Source: Streptomyces sp. SID12488
GTDB lineage: Bacteria; Actinomycetota; Actinomycetes; Streptomycetales; Streptomycetaceae
Direction of reading: 5' to 3'
Assembly (NCBI RefSeq): GCF_010548275.1
Contig: NZ_JAAGLT010000013.1
Location: 1-64,000, forward strand
Length of the DNA: 64,000 bases
Shown: in pieces, positions 7,101-14,751 of the stretch
Layout: every line of letters starts with the position of its first letter
Position numbering within the stretch: position 1 is the stretch's first letter
Program-made: the position numbers and the translations under genes
The notes under the pieces: generated by a model
Databases searched by the model: none
The model's input: only the letters and a program-made list of their open reading frames with translations
What the model was told of the DNA's origin: nothing

Positions 7101-9652
7101 TCACGACGGCCATCGCCAAGGGTGACCTGACGAAGAAGATCGACATTGACGCTCGCGGCGAGATCCTCGAGCTCAAGACGACGATCAACACCATGGTCGA
7201 CCAGCTGTCGTCCTTCGCCGAGGAGGTCACCCGGGTCGCCCGTGAGGTGGGTACGGAGGGCCAGCTCGGTGGCCAGGCACGCGTGCGGGACGTCGACGGC
7301 ACCTGGCGCGACCTCACCGAGTCGGTGAACGAGATGGCCGGGAACCTGACCCGGCAGGTGCGTGCCATCGCGCGCGTGGCGACCGCGGTGACCCGCGGTG
7401 ACCTCAACCTGAAGATCGACGTGGACGCCTCGGGCGAGATCCAGGAACTTCAGGACTACATCAACAAGATGATCGCCAACCTGCGCGACACCACGATCGC
7501 CAACAAGGAACAGGACTGGCTCAAGGGCAACCTCGCCCGTATCTCCGCCCTGATGCAGGGCCGCCGGGACCTCGACGACGTGGCCTCGCTGATCATGAGC
7601 GAGCTGACGCCGGTCGTCACCGCCCAGCACGGCGCGTTCTTCCTGGCGATGCGGATGCTCGACGGCAAGGACCCGGGAAGCGCCCCGGACAACGCGTACG
7701 AACTGCGCATGCTCGGCTCGTACGGCTACTCCATGGGTTCCATGCCGACCTCGTTCCGGCCCGGTGAGGCGCTGGTGGGGACCGCGGCCGAGGAGAAGCG
7801 CACGATCCTTGTGGAGAACGCGCCGAGCGGCTATCTGAAGATCTCCTCCGGGCTCGGTGAGGCGCCGCCCGCGCAGGTGATCGTGCTGCCGCTGCTGTTC
7901 GAGGGCAAGGTGCTCGGGGTCATCGAACTGGCGTCGTTCACGCCGTTCACGCAGATCCAGAAGGACTTCCTCAACCAGATCGCCGAGATGATCGCGACCA
8001 GCGTCAACACCATCTCCGTCAACACCAAGACGGAGGTGCTGCTGAAGCAGTCGCAGGAGCTGACCGAGCAGTTGCGGGAGCGCTCGGCCGAGCTGGAGAA
8101 CCGGCAGAAGGCGCTTCAGTCGTCCAACGCGGAGCTGGAGGAGAAGGCCGAGCTGCTGGCCCAGCAGAACCGCGACATCGAGGTCAAGAACACGGAGATC
8201 GAGGAGGCACGACAGGTCCTGGAGGAGCGGGCCGAGCAACTCGCCGTGTCGATGCGCTACAAGAGCGAGTTCCTCGCCAACATGTCGCACGAGCTGCGTA
8301 CGCCGCTCAACTCGCTGCTGATCCTGGCCAAGCTGCTCGCCGACAACGCGGACACCAACCTCACCCCGAAGCAGGTCGAGTTCGCCGAGACGATCCACGG
8401 GGCCGGCTCGGACCTGCTCCAGCTGATCAACGACATCCTCGATCTGTCGAAGGTCGAGGCGGGCAAGATGGACGTCTCCCCGACGCGCATCGCGCTCGTG
8501 CAGCTCGTCGACTACGTGGAGGCCACCTTCCGTCCGCTGACCGCGGAGAAGCGCCTCGACTTCTCCGTACGGGTATCGCCGGAACTGCCCGCCACGCTGC
8601 ACACCGACGAGCAGCGGCTGCTCCAGGTGCTGCGCAACCTGCTGTCCAACGCGGTGAAGTTCACCGACACGGGAGCGGTCGAGCTGGTCATCCGGCCGGC
8701 CGGCGCGGAGGTCCCGGTGGCGATCCGGGAGCAGTTGCTGGAGGCGGGTTCGCTGCGGGACGCGGACGCCGACATGATCGCGTTCTCGGTGACCGACACG
8801 GGCATCGGTATCGCGGCCAGCAAGATGCGGGTGATCTTCGAGGCGTTCAAGCAGGCCGACGGCACGACCAGCCGCAAGTACGGCGGTACGGGGCTGGGGC
8901 TGTCCATCTCGCGGGAGATCGCCCGGCTGCTCGGCGGTGAGATCCACGCGCAGAGCGAGCCGGGCCGTGGATCGACGTTCACGCTGTATTTGCCGCTGCA
9001 CCCGAGTGAACTGCCCCCGCAGGGCTACGCGCAGCTGGCGCCGTCCCTGGAGGTCGGTGAACTGCTGGCCTCCGAGGCCGAGCTGGCCGGGGCGGGCATC
9101 GAGACGCCGGCCGAGGTGAAGTCGTACCACGAGGCGCAGAGCGGGCCCGCCGCACTCTTCAGGCGGCGCCGCAGGGCCGTGTCGGTGACCGAACTGAACG
9201 CGTCCTCCAGGGCCAACGGCCACTGGGCGGCCGCGGAGCAGGAGGCTCCGCAACAGCCGCGTCGTAGCATCATGTTCGACGGCGAGAAGGTGCTGATCGT
9301 CGACGACGACATCCGCAACGTGTTCGCGCTGACGAGCGTCCTGGAGCAGCACGGGCTGTCGGTGCTGTACGCCGAGAACGGCCGGGAGGGCATCGAAGTC
9401 CTGGAACAGCACGATGATGTGACAGTCGTACTGATGGACATCATGATGCCGGAGATGGACGGCTACGCGACGACCACGGCGATCCGCAGGATGCCGCAGT
9501 TCGCCGGGCTCCCGATCATCGCGCTGACCGCCAAGGCGATGAAGGGCGACCGGGAGAAGGCGATCGAGTCGGGGGCCTCGGACTATGTGACCAAGCCCGT
9601 CGACCCCGATCACCTGCTGTCGGTGATGGAGCAGTGGATGCGCGAGGAGTGA
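4181..9652 (+). CDS. osaA: OsaA-like hybrid sensor histidine kinase with a HAMP-repeat array
   Basis: A 1823-residue kinase without membrane segments. Residues about 40-1105 are tandem HAMP-like units, each with a GDLS/GDLT motif and TMVDQL, EVGTEG and GGQA signatures. A GAF domain (about 1125-1275) and a coiled coil (about 1285-1360) follow. The HisKA box is NMSHELRTPLN (His1370), then an HATPase with the LSNAVKF N-box and GTGLGLSIS G-box, and a receiver domain (about 1700-1823; LMDIMMPEMDG, Asp1753; the conserved lysine in TKPVD). In S. coelicolor, OsaA partners OsaB in osmotic adaptation, and lack of OsaB blocks aerial growth at high osmolarity. The GTG start has GGGAGGG 5 nt upstream. A hairpin terminator follows the stop, with osaB 0.3 kb further on. 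Confidence 0.95.
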   Translation: MESGAATRATKTRAKGGQPLSNRRKPRNGTTEVDTASLDRLLSALESMRDGNFRKRLTVSGDSVMSEISAVFNEVADRNLHLTGELSRVRRMVGREGKLTERLEAGASEGSWAVAIDASNALVDDLVRPVSEVGRVLSAVAEGDLSPRMELRAPAAEGSGHPLRGEFLKVGRTVNNLVDQLSTFTDEVTRVASEVGTEGKLGGQAQVRGMSGSWRDLTDSVNTMAYRLTAQVRDIALVTTAVAKGDLSRKVTVHVAGEMLELKNTVNTMVDQLSSFSSEVTRVAREVGTEGELGGQAQVPGVDGVWKDLTDSVNLMAGNLTAQVRGIAQVTTAVANGDLSQKVTVSARGEVAQLAETINQMTETLRTFADEVTRVANEVGGEGRLGGQANVPGAAGTWKDLTDSVNTVFRNLTTQVRDIAAVTTAVASGDLSQKVSVEVAGEMLELKNTVNGMVDQLSAFGAEVTRVAREVGVEGELGGQAQVPGAAGTWKDLTDSVNTAFRNLTGQVRNIAQVTTAVANGDLSQKVTVDVSGEMLQLKNTVNTMVDQLSSFADQVTRMARDVGTEGRLGGQARVDGVSGTWKELTDSVNFMAGNLTSQVRNIAQVTTAVANGDLSQKIDVDARGEILELKNTINTMVDQLSAFADQVTRVARDVGTEGRLGGQAQVPGVAGVWRDLTDSVNGMAGNLTAQVRNIAQVATAVARGDLSQKITVDARGEILELKNTLNTMVDQLSSFAQEVTRVAREVGTEGELGGQAEVQGVSGTWKDLTQSVNFMANNLTIQVRNIAEVTTAVAKGDLSKKITVDAKGEILELVTTVNTMVDQLSSFAEQVTRVAREVGTEGILGGQAHASGVTGIWKDLTDNVNLMANNLTVQVRNISQVAAAVANGDLTRTVTIEARGEVAQLADTFNTMVKTLSSFADQVTKVAREVGTDGILGGQARVPGVAGTWKDLTESVNGMASNLTGQVRNIAMVTTAIAKGDLTKKIDIDARGEILELKTTINTMVDQLSSFAEEVTRVAREVGTEGQLGGQARVRDVDGTWRDLTESVNEMAGNLTRQVRAIARVATAVTRGDLNLKIDVDASGEIQELQDYINKMIANLRDTTIANKEQDWLKGNLARISALMQGRRDLDDVASLIMSELTPVVTAQHGAFFLAMRMLDGKDPGSAPDNAYELRMLGSYGYSMGSMPTSFRPGEALVGTAAEEKRTILVENAPSGYLKISSGLGEAPPAQVIVLPLLFEGKVLGVIELASFTPFTQIQKDFLNQIAEMIATSVNTISVNTKTEVLLKQSQELTEQLRERSAELENRQKALQSSNAELEEKAELLAQQNRDIEVKNTEIEEARQVLEERAEQLAVSMRYKSEFLANMSHELRTPLNSLLILAKLLADNADTNLTPKQVEFAETIHGAGSDLLQLINDILDLSKVEAGKMDVSPTRIALVQLVDYVEATFRPLTAEKRLDFSVRVSPELPATLHTDEQRLLQVLRNLLSNAVKFTDTGAVELVIRPAGAEVPVAIREQLLEAGSLRDADADMIAFSVTDTGIGIAASKMRVIFEAFKQADGTTSRKYGGTGLGLSISREIARLLGGEIHAQSEPGRGSTFTLYLPLHPSELPPQGYAQLAPSLEVGELLASEAELAGAGIETPAEVKSYHEAQSGPAALFRRRRRAVSVTELNASSRANGHWAAAEQEAPQQPRRSIMFDGEKVLIVDDDIRNVFALTSVLEQHGLSVLYAENGREGIEVLEQHDDVTVVLMDIMMPEMDGYATTTAIRRMPQFAGLPIIALTAKAMKGDREKAIESGASDYVTKPVDPDHLLSVMEQWMREE
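4607..7490 (+). repeat. Coding tandem repeat: HAMP-like units with an exact 276-nt period
   Basis: The codons for the GDL motif occur at 4607, 4913, 5189, 5465, 5741, 6017, 6293 and onward to 7397. From 4913 to 7397 the spacing is 276 nt (92 codons) throughout, with no indels; the first interval is 306 nt because of a 10-codon insertion. Eleven GDL-bearing units are visible, plus a degenerate one at the N-terminus (GNFRKRLTV). Adjacent units are closely similar at DNA level, so unequal recombination could change the copy number. Confidence 0.9.
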
Positions 9653-9662
9653 CGGTTGAGCT

Positions 9663-9693
9663 GGGTGTTTCCGTCACGCGGACGGGAACACCC
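9663..9693 (+). terminator. Hairpin terminator downstream of osaA
   Basis: GGGTGTTTCCGTC pairs with GACGGGAACACCC (13 bp including one G-T wobble) around an ACGCG loop, starting 11 nt after the osaA stop codon. There is no U-tract. It suggests that osaB is at least partly transcribed from its own promoter within 9694-9959. Confidence 0.65.
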
Positions 9694-9959
9694 GGTGTTC
9701 ACACGGAGTTGCTGACTCAGTGTGGCCGATGCCGTGTAGAAGTACGGGATTCGGGGAACCTTCTGGTCTCCCGCTACGTTTCTGCTACGTGCACAGTGAC
9801 ATCGCGGTGACAGGGTGTGGCGACGGGCAGGGTGCGGCTACCATGACCGGCACGAGGACGGGCGGCGCAAGGAAGCCGTCCCCTGGGGCGGCGCCGGGTG
9901 GTGCTGCCCCAAGTCCTGAGGACAGGGGAGGCCCCAAGCCGGGGCGAGGAGGGCGGGCC

Positions 9960-10646
9960 ATGGTGCAGAAGGCCAAGATCCTCCTGGTCGATGACCGGCC
10001 GGAGAATCTGCTGGCGCTGGAGGCCATCCTCTCTGCGTTGGATCAGACACTGGTGCGGGCATCGTCCGGGGAGGAAGCGCTCAAGGCACTTCTGACGGAC
10101 GACTTCGCGGTCATTCTGCTGGACGTCCAGATGCCGGGCATGGACGGCTTCGAGACGGCCGCTCACATCAAGCGGCGGGAGCGGACCCGGGACATCCCGA
10201 TCATCTTCCTCACCGCGATCAACCACGGTCCGCACCACACCTTCCGGGGATATGCGGCGGGCGCGGTGGACTACATCTCCAAGCCGTTCGACCCGTGGGT
10301 ACTGCGGGCGAAGGTCTCGGTGTTCGTCGAGCTCTATATGAAGAACTGCCAACTCCGGGAGCAGGCGGCCCTGTTGCGGCTGCAGCTGGAAGGCGGTGGC
10401 GGCAAGGCGTCGATCGGTGCGGCCAAGGAACCGGCAGGTCTGCTCGCCGAGCTGTCCGCGCGGCTCGCGGCCGTCGAGGAGCAGGCGGAGGCGCTGTCCA
10501 AACAGCTCGACGACGAGTCGGCGGACGCGGCGGCGGTGGCCACTGCAGCCCATCTCGAACGCAAACTGACCGGCCTGCGCCGGGCTCTGGACGCGCTCGA
10601 ACCGGGCACCGGCAGCGGGGCGCCCACGGTGCCGTCGCCGAACTGA
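9960..10646 (+). CDS. osaB: OsaB-like response regulator (receiver plus coiled coil)
   Basis: 228 residues. A receiver domain covers about 5-125, with ILLVDDRPENLLALEAIL, the phosphoacceptor in LLDVQMPGMDGFE, and a lysine in SKPFDP. The C-terminal part is Glu/Ala/Leu-rich and predicted to form a coiled coil (LLAELSARLAAVEEQAEALS, then a second heptad stretch); no DNA-binding domain is visible. This matches OsaB, the osmoadaptation regulator partnered with OsaA. The ATG at 9960 is chosen for the GGAGG about 8 nt upstream; upstream in-frame starts (9720, 9843) would add a Gly/Pro-rich tail unlike a receiver domain. Output is probably by protein-protein contact (inference). Confidence 0.92.
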   Translation: MVQKAKILLVDDRPENLLALEAILSALDQTLVRASSGEEALKALLTDDFAVILLDVQMPGMDGFETAAHIKRRERTRDIPIIFLTAINHGPHHTFRGYAAGAVDYISKPFDPWVLRAKVSVFVELYMKNCQLREQAALLRLQLEGGGGKASIGAAKEPAGLLAELSARLAAVEEQAEALSKQLDDESADAAAVATAAHLERKLTGLRRALDALEPGTGSGAPTVPSPN

Positions 10647-10804
10647 CCCGCGCACCGGGCACCACTTCCCGCACAGAACTCACCCGTACACCGAACGCAG
10701 TTGCGCGTGAGCACGCGTCAGTTCCGTGCTCACGCAAGGGCGACACGAACGGGTGAAGCAGTAGGCACACGTGTCCGCGGGCGTCTCCCGGTAACCTCAC
10801 ACAC

Positions 10805-13531
10805 ATGGCCTCACGTCCTTCCGCAGCCAAGAAGCCGCCCGCGAAGAAGGCAGCCGTGCCCGGGAAGGCTCCGGCGAGGAAGGCCGCGGCGAAGAAAGCC
10901 CCCGCGAAGAGGGCGCCCGCCAAGAGAGCGGCGGTGAAGAAGACCGCGCCCCCTCCGGCACCCAGCCCCACCGGGGGCATCTACAGACTCGTACGCGCCC
11001 TGTGGCTCGGTATCGCGCACGCCGTCGGTGCCGTGTTCCGCGGCATAGGGCAGGGCGCGAAGAACCTCGACCCGGCACACCGGAAGGACGGCGTGGCACT
11101 GCTGCTGCTCGCCCTCGCGCTGATCGTCGCCGCGGGCACCTGGTCCAACCTGCGCGGACCCGTCGGTGACCTCGTCGAGATGCTGGTCACCGGCGCCTTC
11201 GGCCGCCTCGACCTGCTTGTGCCGATACTCCTCGCGGTCATCGCCGTACGGTTCATCAGGCATCCCGAGCAGCCCGACGCCAACGGCCGGATCGTCATCG
11301 GCCTCTCGGCGCTCGTCATCGGTGTGCTCGGACAGGTCCACATCGCGTGCGGCGCCCCCGCGCGCAGTGCCGGCATGCAGGCCATAAGGGACGCCGGCGG
11401 GCTCATCGGCTGGGGCGCGGCGACCCCGCTGACGTACACGATGGGCGACGTCCTCGCCGTACCGCTGCTGGCGCTGCTGACCGTCTTCGGGCTCCTCGTC
11501 GTCACCGCGACGCCCGTCAACGCCATTCCGCAGCGGCTGCGGCAGCTCGGGATCCGGCTCGGGATCCTCCGGGACCCCGAGGAGGACGGGCTCTCCGAGG
11601 ACGACGAGCGGTACGACGACCAGTGGCGCGAGTCGCTCCCCGGGCGCCCCCGCAGGCGCGGGTCCGCCCCCGAGGACTACGACCCGGACGGCGCCGAGCA
11701 GGAGGCGCTCTCCAAGCGCCGGAGCCGCCCCCGGCGCTCCGCGGTGCGCCAGCCCGACCCAGGGCGGCCGATGGACGCCGTGGACGTCGCAGCGGCCGCC
11801 GCTGCCGCGCTCGACGGGGCCGTCCTGCACGGCATGCCGCCCTCGCCGATCGTCGCCGACCTCACCCAGGGGGTGAGCACGGGCGGCGACCGCCAGGAGA
11901 CGACCCCGACGCCCGTGCCCGTCCCGGGGGCACGCCCCAAGCAGGAGAAGCTCAAGGCGGAATCGGTCAAGGCCGGGGTCCCGGACCTCACGAAGGCACC
12001 GCCGGAGACGATGCGCGACCTGCCGCCGCGCGCCGAGCAGCTCCAGCTCGCCGGGGACATCACGTACGCGCTGCCGTCGCTCGACCTGCTGGAGCGCGGC
12101 GGCCCCGGCAAGACCCGCAGCGCGGCGAACGACATCGTGGTGGCCTCCCTCACGAACGTCTTCATGGAGTTCAAGGTCGACGCCGCGGTCACCGGCTTCA
12201 CCCGTGGTCCGACGGTCACCCGGTACGAGGTGGAGCTCGGCCCCGCGGTGAAGGTCGAGCGGATCACCGCCCTCACCAAGAACATCGCGTACGCCGTCGC
12301 CAGCCCCGACGTACGGATCATCAGCCCGATCCCCGGCAAGTCGGCGGTCGGCATCGAGATCCCCAACACCGACCGCGAGATGGTCAACCTGGGGGACGTG
12401 CTCCGGCTGGCCGACGCGGCCGAGGACGACCACCCGATGCTGGTCGCGCTCGGCAAGGACGTGGAGGGCGGCTATGTGATGGCCAACCTCGCGAAGATGC
12501 CGCACCTGCTCGTCGCAGGTGCGACCGGTTCGGGCAAATCGTCCTGTATCAACTGTCTGATCACGTCGGTCATGGTCCGGGCGACCCCGGAGGACGTCCG
12601 GATGGTCCTCGTCGACCCCAAGCGCGTCGAGCTGACCGCGTACGAGGGCATCCCGCACCTGATCACGCCGATCATCACCAACCCGAAGCGGGCCGCGGAG
12701 GCGCTCCAGTGGGTCGTACGGGAAATGGATCTGCGGTACGACGATCTGGCCGCGTTCGGATACCGGCACATCGACGACTTCAACGAGGCCATCAGGAACG
12801 GCAAGGTCAAGCTGCCCGAGGGCAGTGAGCGCGAGCTTCACCCCTACCCGTATCTGCTGGTGATCGTCGACGAGCTCGCCGACCTGATGATGGTGGCGCC
12901 CAGGGACGTCGAGGACGCCATCGTGCGCATCACGCAGCTCGCGCGCGCGGCCGGTATCCACCTGGTCCTCGCCACGCAGCGGCCGTCCGTCGACGTGGTG
13001 ACCGGGCTGATCAAGGCGAACGTGCCGTCGAGGCTCGCCTTCGCCACCTCCTCGCTGGCCGACTCGCGTGTCATCCTCGACCAGCCCGGCGCCGAGAAGC
13101 TGATCGGCAAGGGCGACGGGCTGTTCCTGCCGATGGGCGCCAACAAGCCCACTCGTATGCAGGGTGCCTTCGTGACCGAGGACGAGGTCGCGGTGATCGT
13201 CCAGCACTGCAAGGACCAGATGGCGCCGGTCTTCCGGGACGACGTCACCGTGGGCACCAAGCAGAAGAAAGAGGTCGACGAGGAGATCGGCGACGATCTC
13301 GAACTGCTGTGCGCGGCGGCCGAACTCGTGGTCAGTAGCCAGTTCGGGTCCACGTCGATGCTCCAGCGCAAGCTGCGAGTCGGGTTCGCCAAGGCGGGAC
13401 GGCTGATGGACCTCATGGAGACGCGGGGGATCGTGGGGCCGAGCGAGGGGTCCAAGGCGCGTGACGTTCTTGTGAAGGCTGACGGGCTGGACGAGATGCT
13501 CGCGGTGATTCGTGGGCAGGCTGACTCCTAG
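10805..13531 (+). CDS. ftsK: DNA translocase FtsK
   Basis: 908 residues. FtsK/SpoIIIE ATPase that pumps chromosomal DNA through closing septa; in Streptomyces it acts during sporulation septation. The N-terminus is Lys/Ala/Pro-rich. About four membrane segments lie at roughly 95-240. A charged linker precedes the motor, which has Walker A AGATGSGKSS (Lys578) and Walker B LLVIVDELADLMM. The C-terminal gamma winged-helix domain (ELLCAAAELVVSSQFGST and on) recognises polarity sequences in the DNA. No Shine-Dalgarno sequence precedes the ATG, but a TAACCT hexamer lies 7 nt upstream, suggesting a leaderless mRNA. A 6-bp inverted repeat (GACTCC/GGAGTC) brackets the TAG stop codon. Confidence 0.96.
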   Translation: MASRPSAAKKPPAKKAAVPGKAPARKAAAKKAPAKRAPAKRAAVKKTAPPPAPSPTGGIYRLVRALWLGIAHAVGAVFRGIGQGAKNLDPAHRKDGVALLLLALALIVAAGTWSNLRGPVGDLVEMLVTGAFGRLDLLVPILLAVIAVRFIRHPEQPDANGRIVIGLSALVIGVLGQVHIACGAPARSAGMQAIRDAGGLIGWGAATPLTYTMGDVLAVPLLALLTVFGLLVVTATPVNAIPQRLRQLGIRLGILRDPEEDGLSEDDERYDDQWRESLPGRPRRRGSAPEDYDPDGAEQEALSKRRSRPRRSAVRQPDPGRPMDAVDVAAAAAAALDGAVLHGMPPSPIVADLTQGVSTGGDRQETTPTPVPVPGARPKQEKLKAESVKAGVPDLTKAPPETMRDLPPRAEQLQLAGDITYALPSLDLLERGGPGKTRSAANDIVVASLTNVFMEFKVDAAVTGFTRGPTVTRYEVELGPAVKVERITALTKNIAYAVASPDVRIISPIPGKSAVGIEIPNTDREMVNLGDVLRLADAAEDDHPMLVALGKDVEGGYVMANLAKMPHLLVAGATGSGKSSCINCLITSVMVRATPEDVRMVLVDPKRVELTAYEGIPHLITPIITNPKRAAEALQWVVREMDLRYDDLAAFGYRHIDDFNEAIRNGKVKLPEGSERELHPYPYLLVIVDELADLMMVAPRDVEDAIVRITQLARAAGIHLVLATQRPSVDVVTGLIKANVPSRLAFATSSLADSRVILDQPGAEKLIGKGDGLFLPMGANKPTRMQGAFVTEDEVAVIVQHCKDQMAPVFRDDVTVGTKQKKEVDEEIGDDLELLCAAAELVVSSQFGSTSMLQRKLRVGFAKAGRLMDLMETRGIVGPSEGSKARDVLVKADGLDEMLAVIRGQADS

Positions 13532-13728
13532 GGAGTCGTCCGGTGAACGGGTGTCCGTGTGTGCGGCAACCGGGTGGTCGATCGTGACTCACTCGTAAGG
13601 GATCATTGAGCAACCGTTTCCCTTCCGCGTACGTCAAGTTGAGGGAGACGGCAGATCCTTGCCTCTCCATGACCTGGTCATCGGCGTGTCCTGGCCATTC
13701 CGATGGCGTACAAAGTCCGTCCGCCCGG

Positions 13729-13759
13729 TTGCCCCACTCTTTCCGAACCCCCCTAAACT
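13729..13759 (+). promoter_or_regulatory. Candidate promoter for the HTH/RodZ-like gene
   Basis: TTGCCC (13729-13734) and TAAACT (13754-13759) are separated by 19 nt. The implied start near 13766 would give a leader of about 35 nt to the GTG at 13802. The spacing is slightly long, so this is tentative. The rest of the 13532-13774 gap shows only a 6-bp inverted repeat AAGGGA/TCCCTT around 13600-13625. Confidence 0.35.
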
Positions 13760-13801
13760 GAACCTCCAGCACAGGTGGCTAAACGCTCGAAAGGCGCCCC
13801 C

Positions 13802-14650
13802 GTGTCCATCGGCAACTCTCCACAAGACGAGCGTCCGTTCGAAGATGACCGCGACGATCGGGAGGAAGCAGCCCGCCCTTCGATCGGTCGCGCCCTCCAG
13901 CAAGCGCGCATCGCGGCAGGGCTGACCGTCGACGACGTCAGTTCCGCCACCCGGGTCCGAATCGTCATCGTGCACGCGATCGAACAGGACGACTTCGCCC
14001 CCTGTGGCGGAGACGTCTACGCGCGCGGGCACATCCGGACCATCGCCCGTGCCGTCCACCTCGACCCCGAACCGCTGCTCTCGCAGTTCGCCGACGCCCA
14101 CGGCGGGCGTCCGGCGCCGACCCCCGCCGCGCCCATGTTCGAGGCGGAACGCATCCGCCCCGAGCGCCGCGGACCGAACTGGACCGCGGCGATGGTCGCC
14201 GCGATCGTCGCCGTGATCGGATTCGTCGGCTTCACGCTGGTCAAGGGCGGTGACGAGGGCACACAGGCGCAGGTCGCCGAGGGCTCCACGCCCACGGCCA
14301 GCGCCTCGGCCTCGGCCACACCCAAGAAGGACAAGCCCGCCGACCCGAAGCCGGACCCGTCGGACAGCGCGATCGCGGCGGCGCCGCGCGACAAGGTGAC
14401 CGTCCAGGTGAGCGCCGCGGACGGGCGCAGCTGGATCTCCGCCAAGGACCACAACGGTCGCCTGCTCTTCGACGGGCTGCTCAAGCAGGGCCAGTCCCAG
14501 ACCTTCCAGGACAACGAGGAGATCAACCTCGTCCTGGGCGACGCGGGCGCCATCCAGCTGTACGTGAACGGCAAGAAGATCGAGGACGAGTTCCAGCCGG
14601 GCGCCGTGGAGCGGCTCACGTACACGAAGGGCGACCCCGAGGTCGGCTAG
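13802..14650 (+). CDS. RodZ-like helix-turn-helix membrane protein (DUF4115)
   Basis: 282 residues from the GTG at 13802. An acidic N-terminus precedes an HTH_25 domain (about 30-100: GRALQQARIAAGLTVDDVS, then YARGHIRTIARAV), as in RodZ. One transmembrane helix follows (AAMVAAIVAVIGFVGFTLV), then a Ser/Ala/Pro/Lys linker and an extracellular DUF4115 beta domain (VTVQVSAADGRSWI, GAIQLYVNG). RodZ proteins anchor cytoskeletal or wall-synthesis factors; a function in Streptomyces is not established to my knowledge. GTG 13802 has AAAGG about 9 nt upstream; GTG 13775 is an alternative that adds nine residues but has no ribosome-binding site. It lies between ftsK and rimO. Confidence 0.85.
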   Translation: MSIGNSPQDERPFEDDRDDREEAARPSIGRALQQARIAAGLTVDDVSSATRVRIVIVHAIEQDDFAPCGGDVYARGHIRTIARAVHLDPEPLLSQFADAHGGRPAPTPAAPMFEAERIRPERRGPNWTAAMVAAIVAVIGFVGFTLVKGGDEGTQAQVAEGSTPTASASASATPKKDKPADPKPDPSDSAIAAAPRDKVTVQVSAADGRSWISAKDHNGRLLFDGLLKQGQSQTFQDNEEINLVLGDAGAIQLYVNGKKIEDEFQPGAVERLTYTKGDPEVG

Positions 14651-14751
14651 GCGGTACCGCGCTCCCACGGTTCCACAGGTACGGGGCCGGCCCAGCACGG
14701 GGCCAGCCCCGTCGACGTGGGGTGTCAGTGGGACGAAGTAGTCTTGAGCCC

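Noticed and set aside
5198..9613. 1471-codon minus-strand open frame opposite osaA
   Set aside because: It mirrors the HAMP repeats (His/Asp/Leu/Arg-rich) and has no recognisable domain; osaA accounts fully for this DNA.
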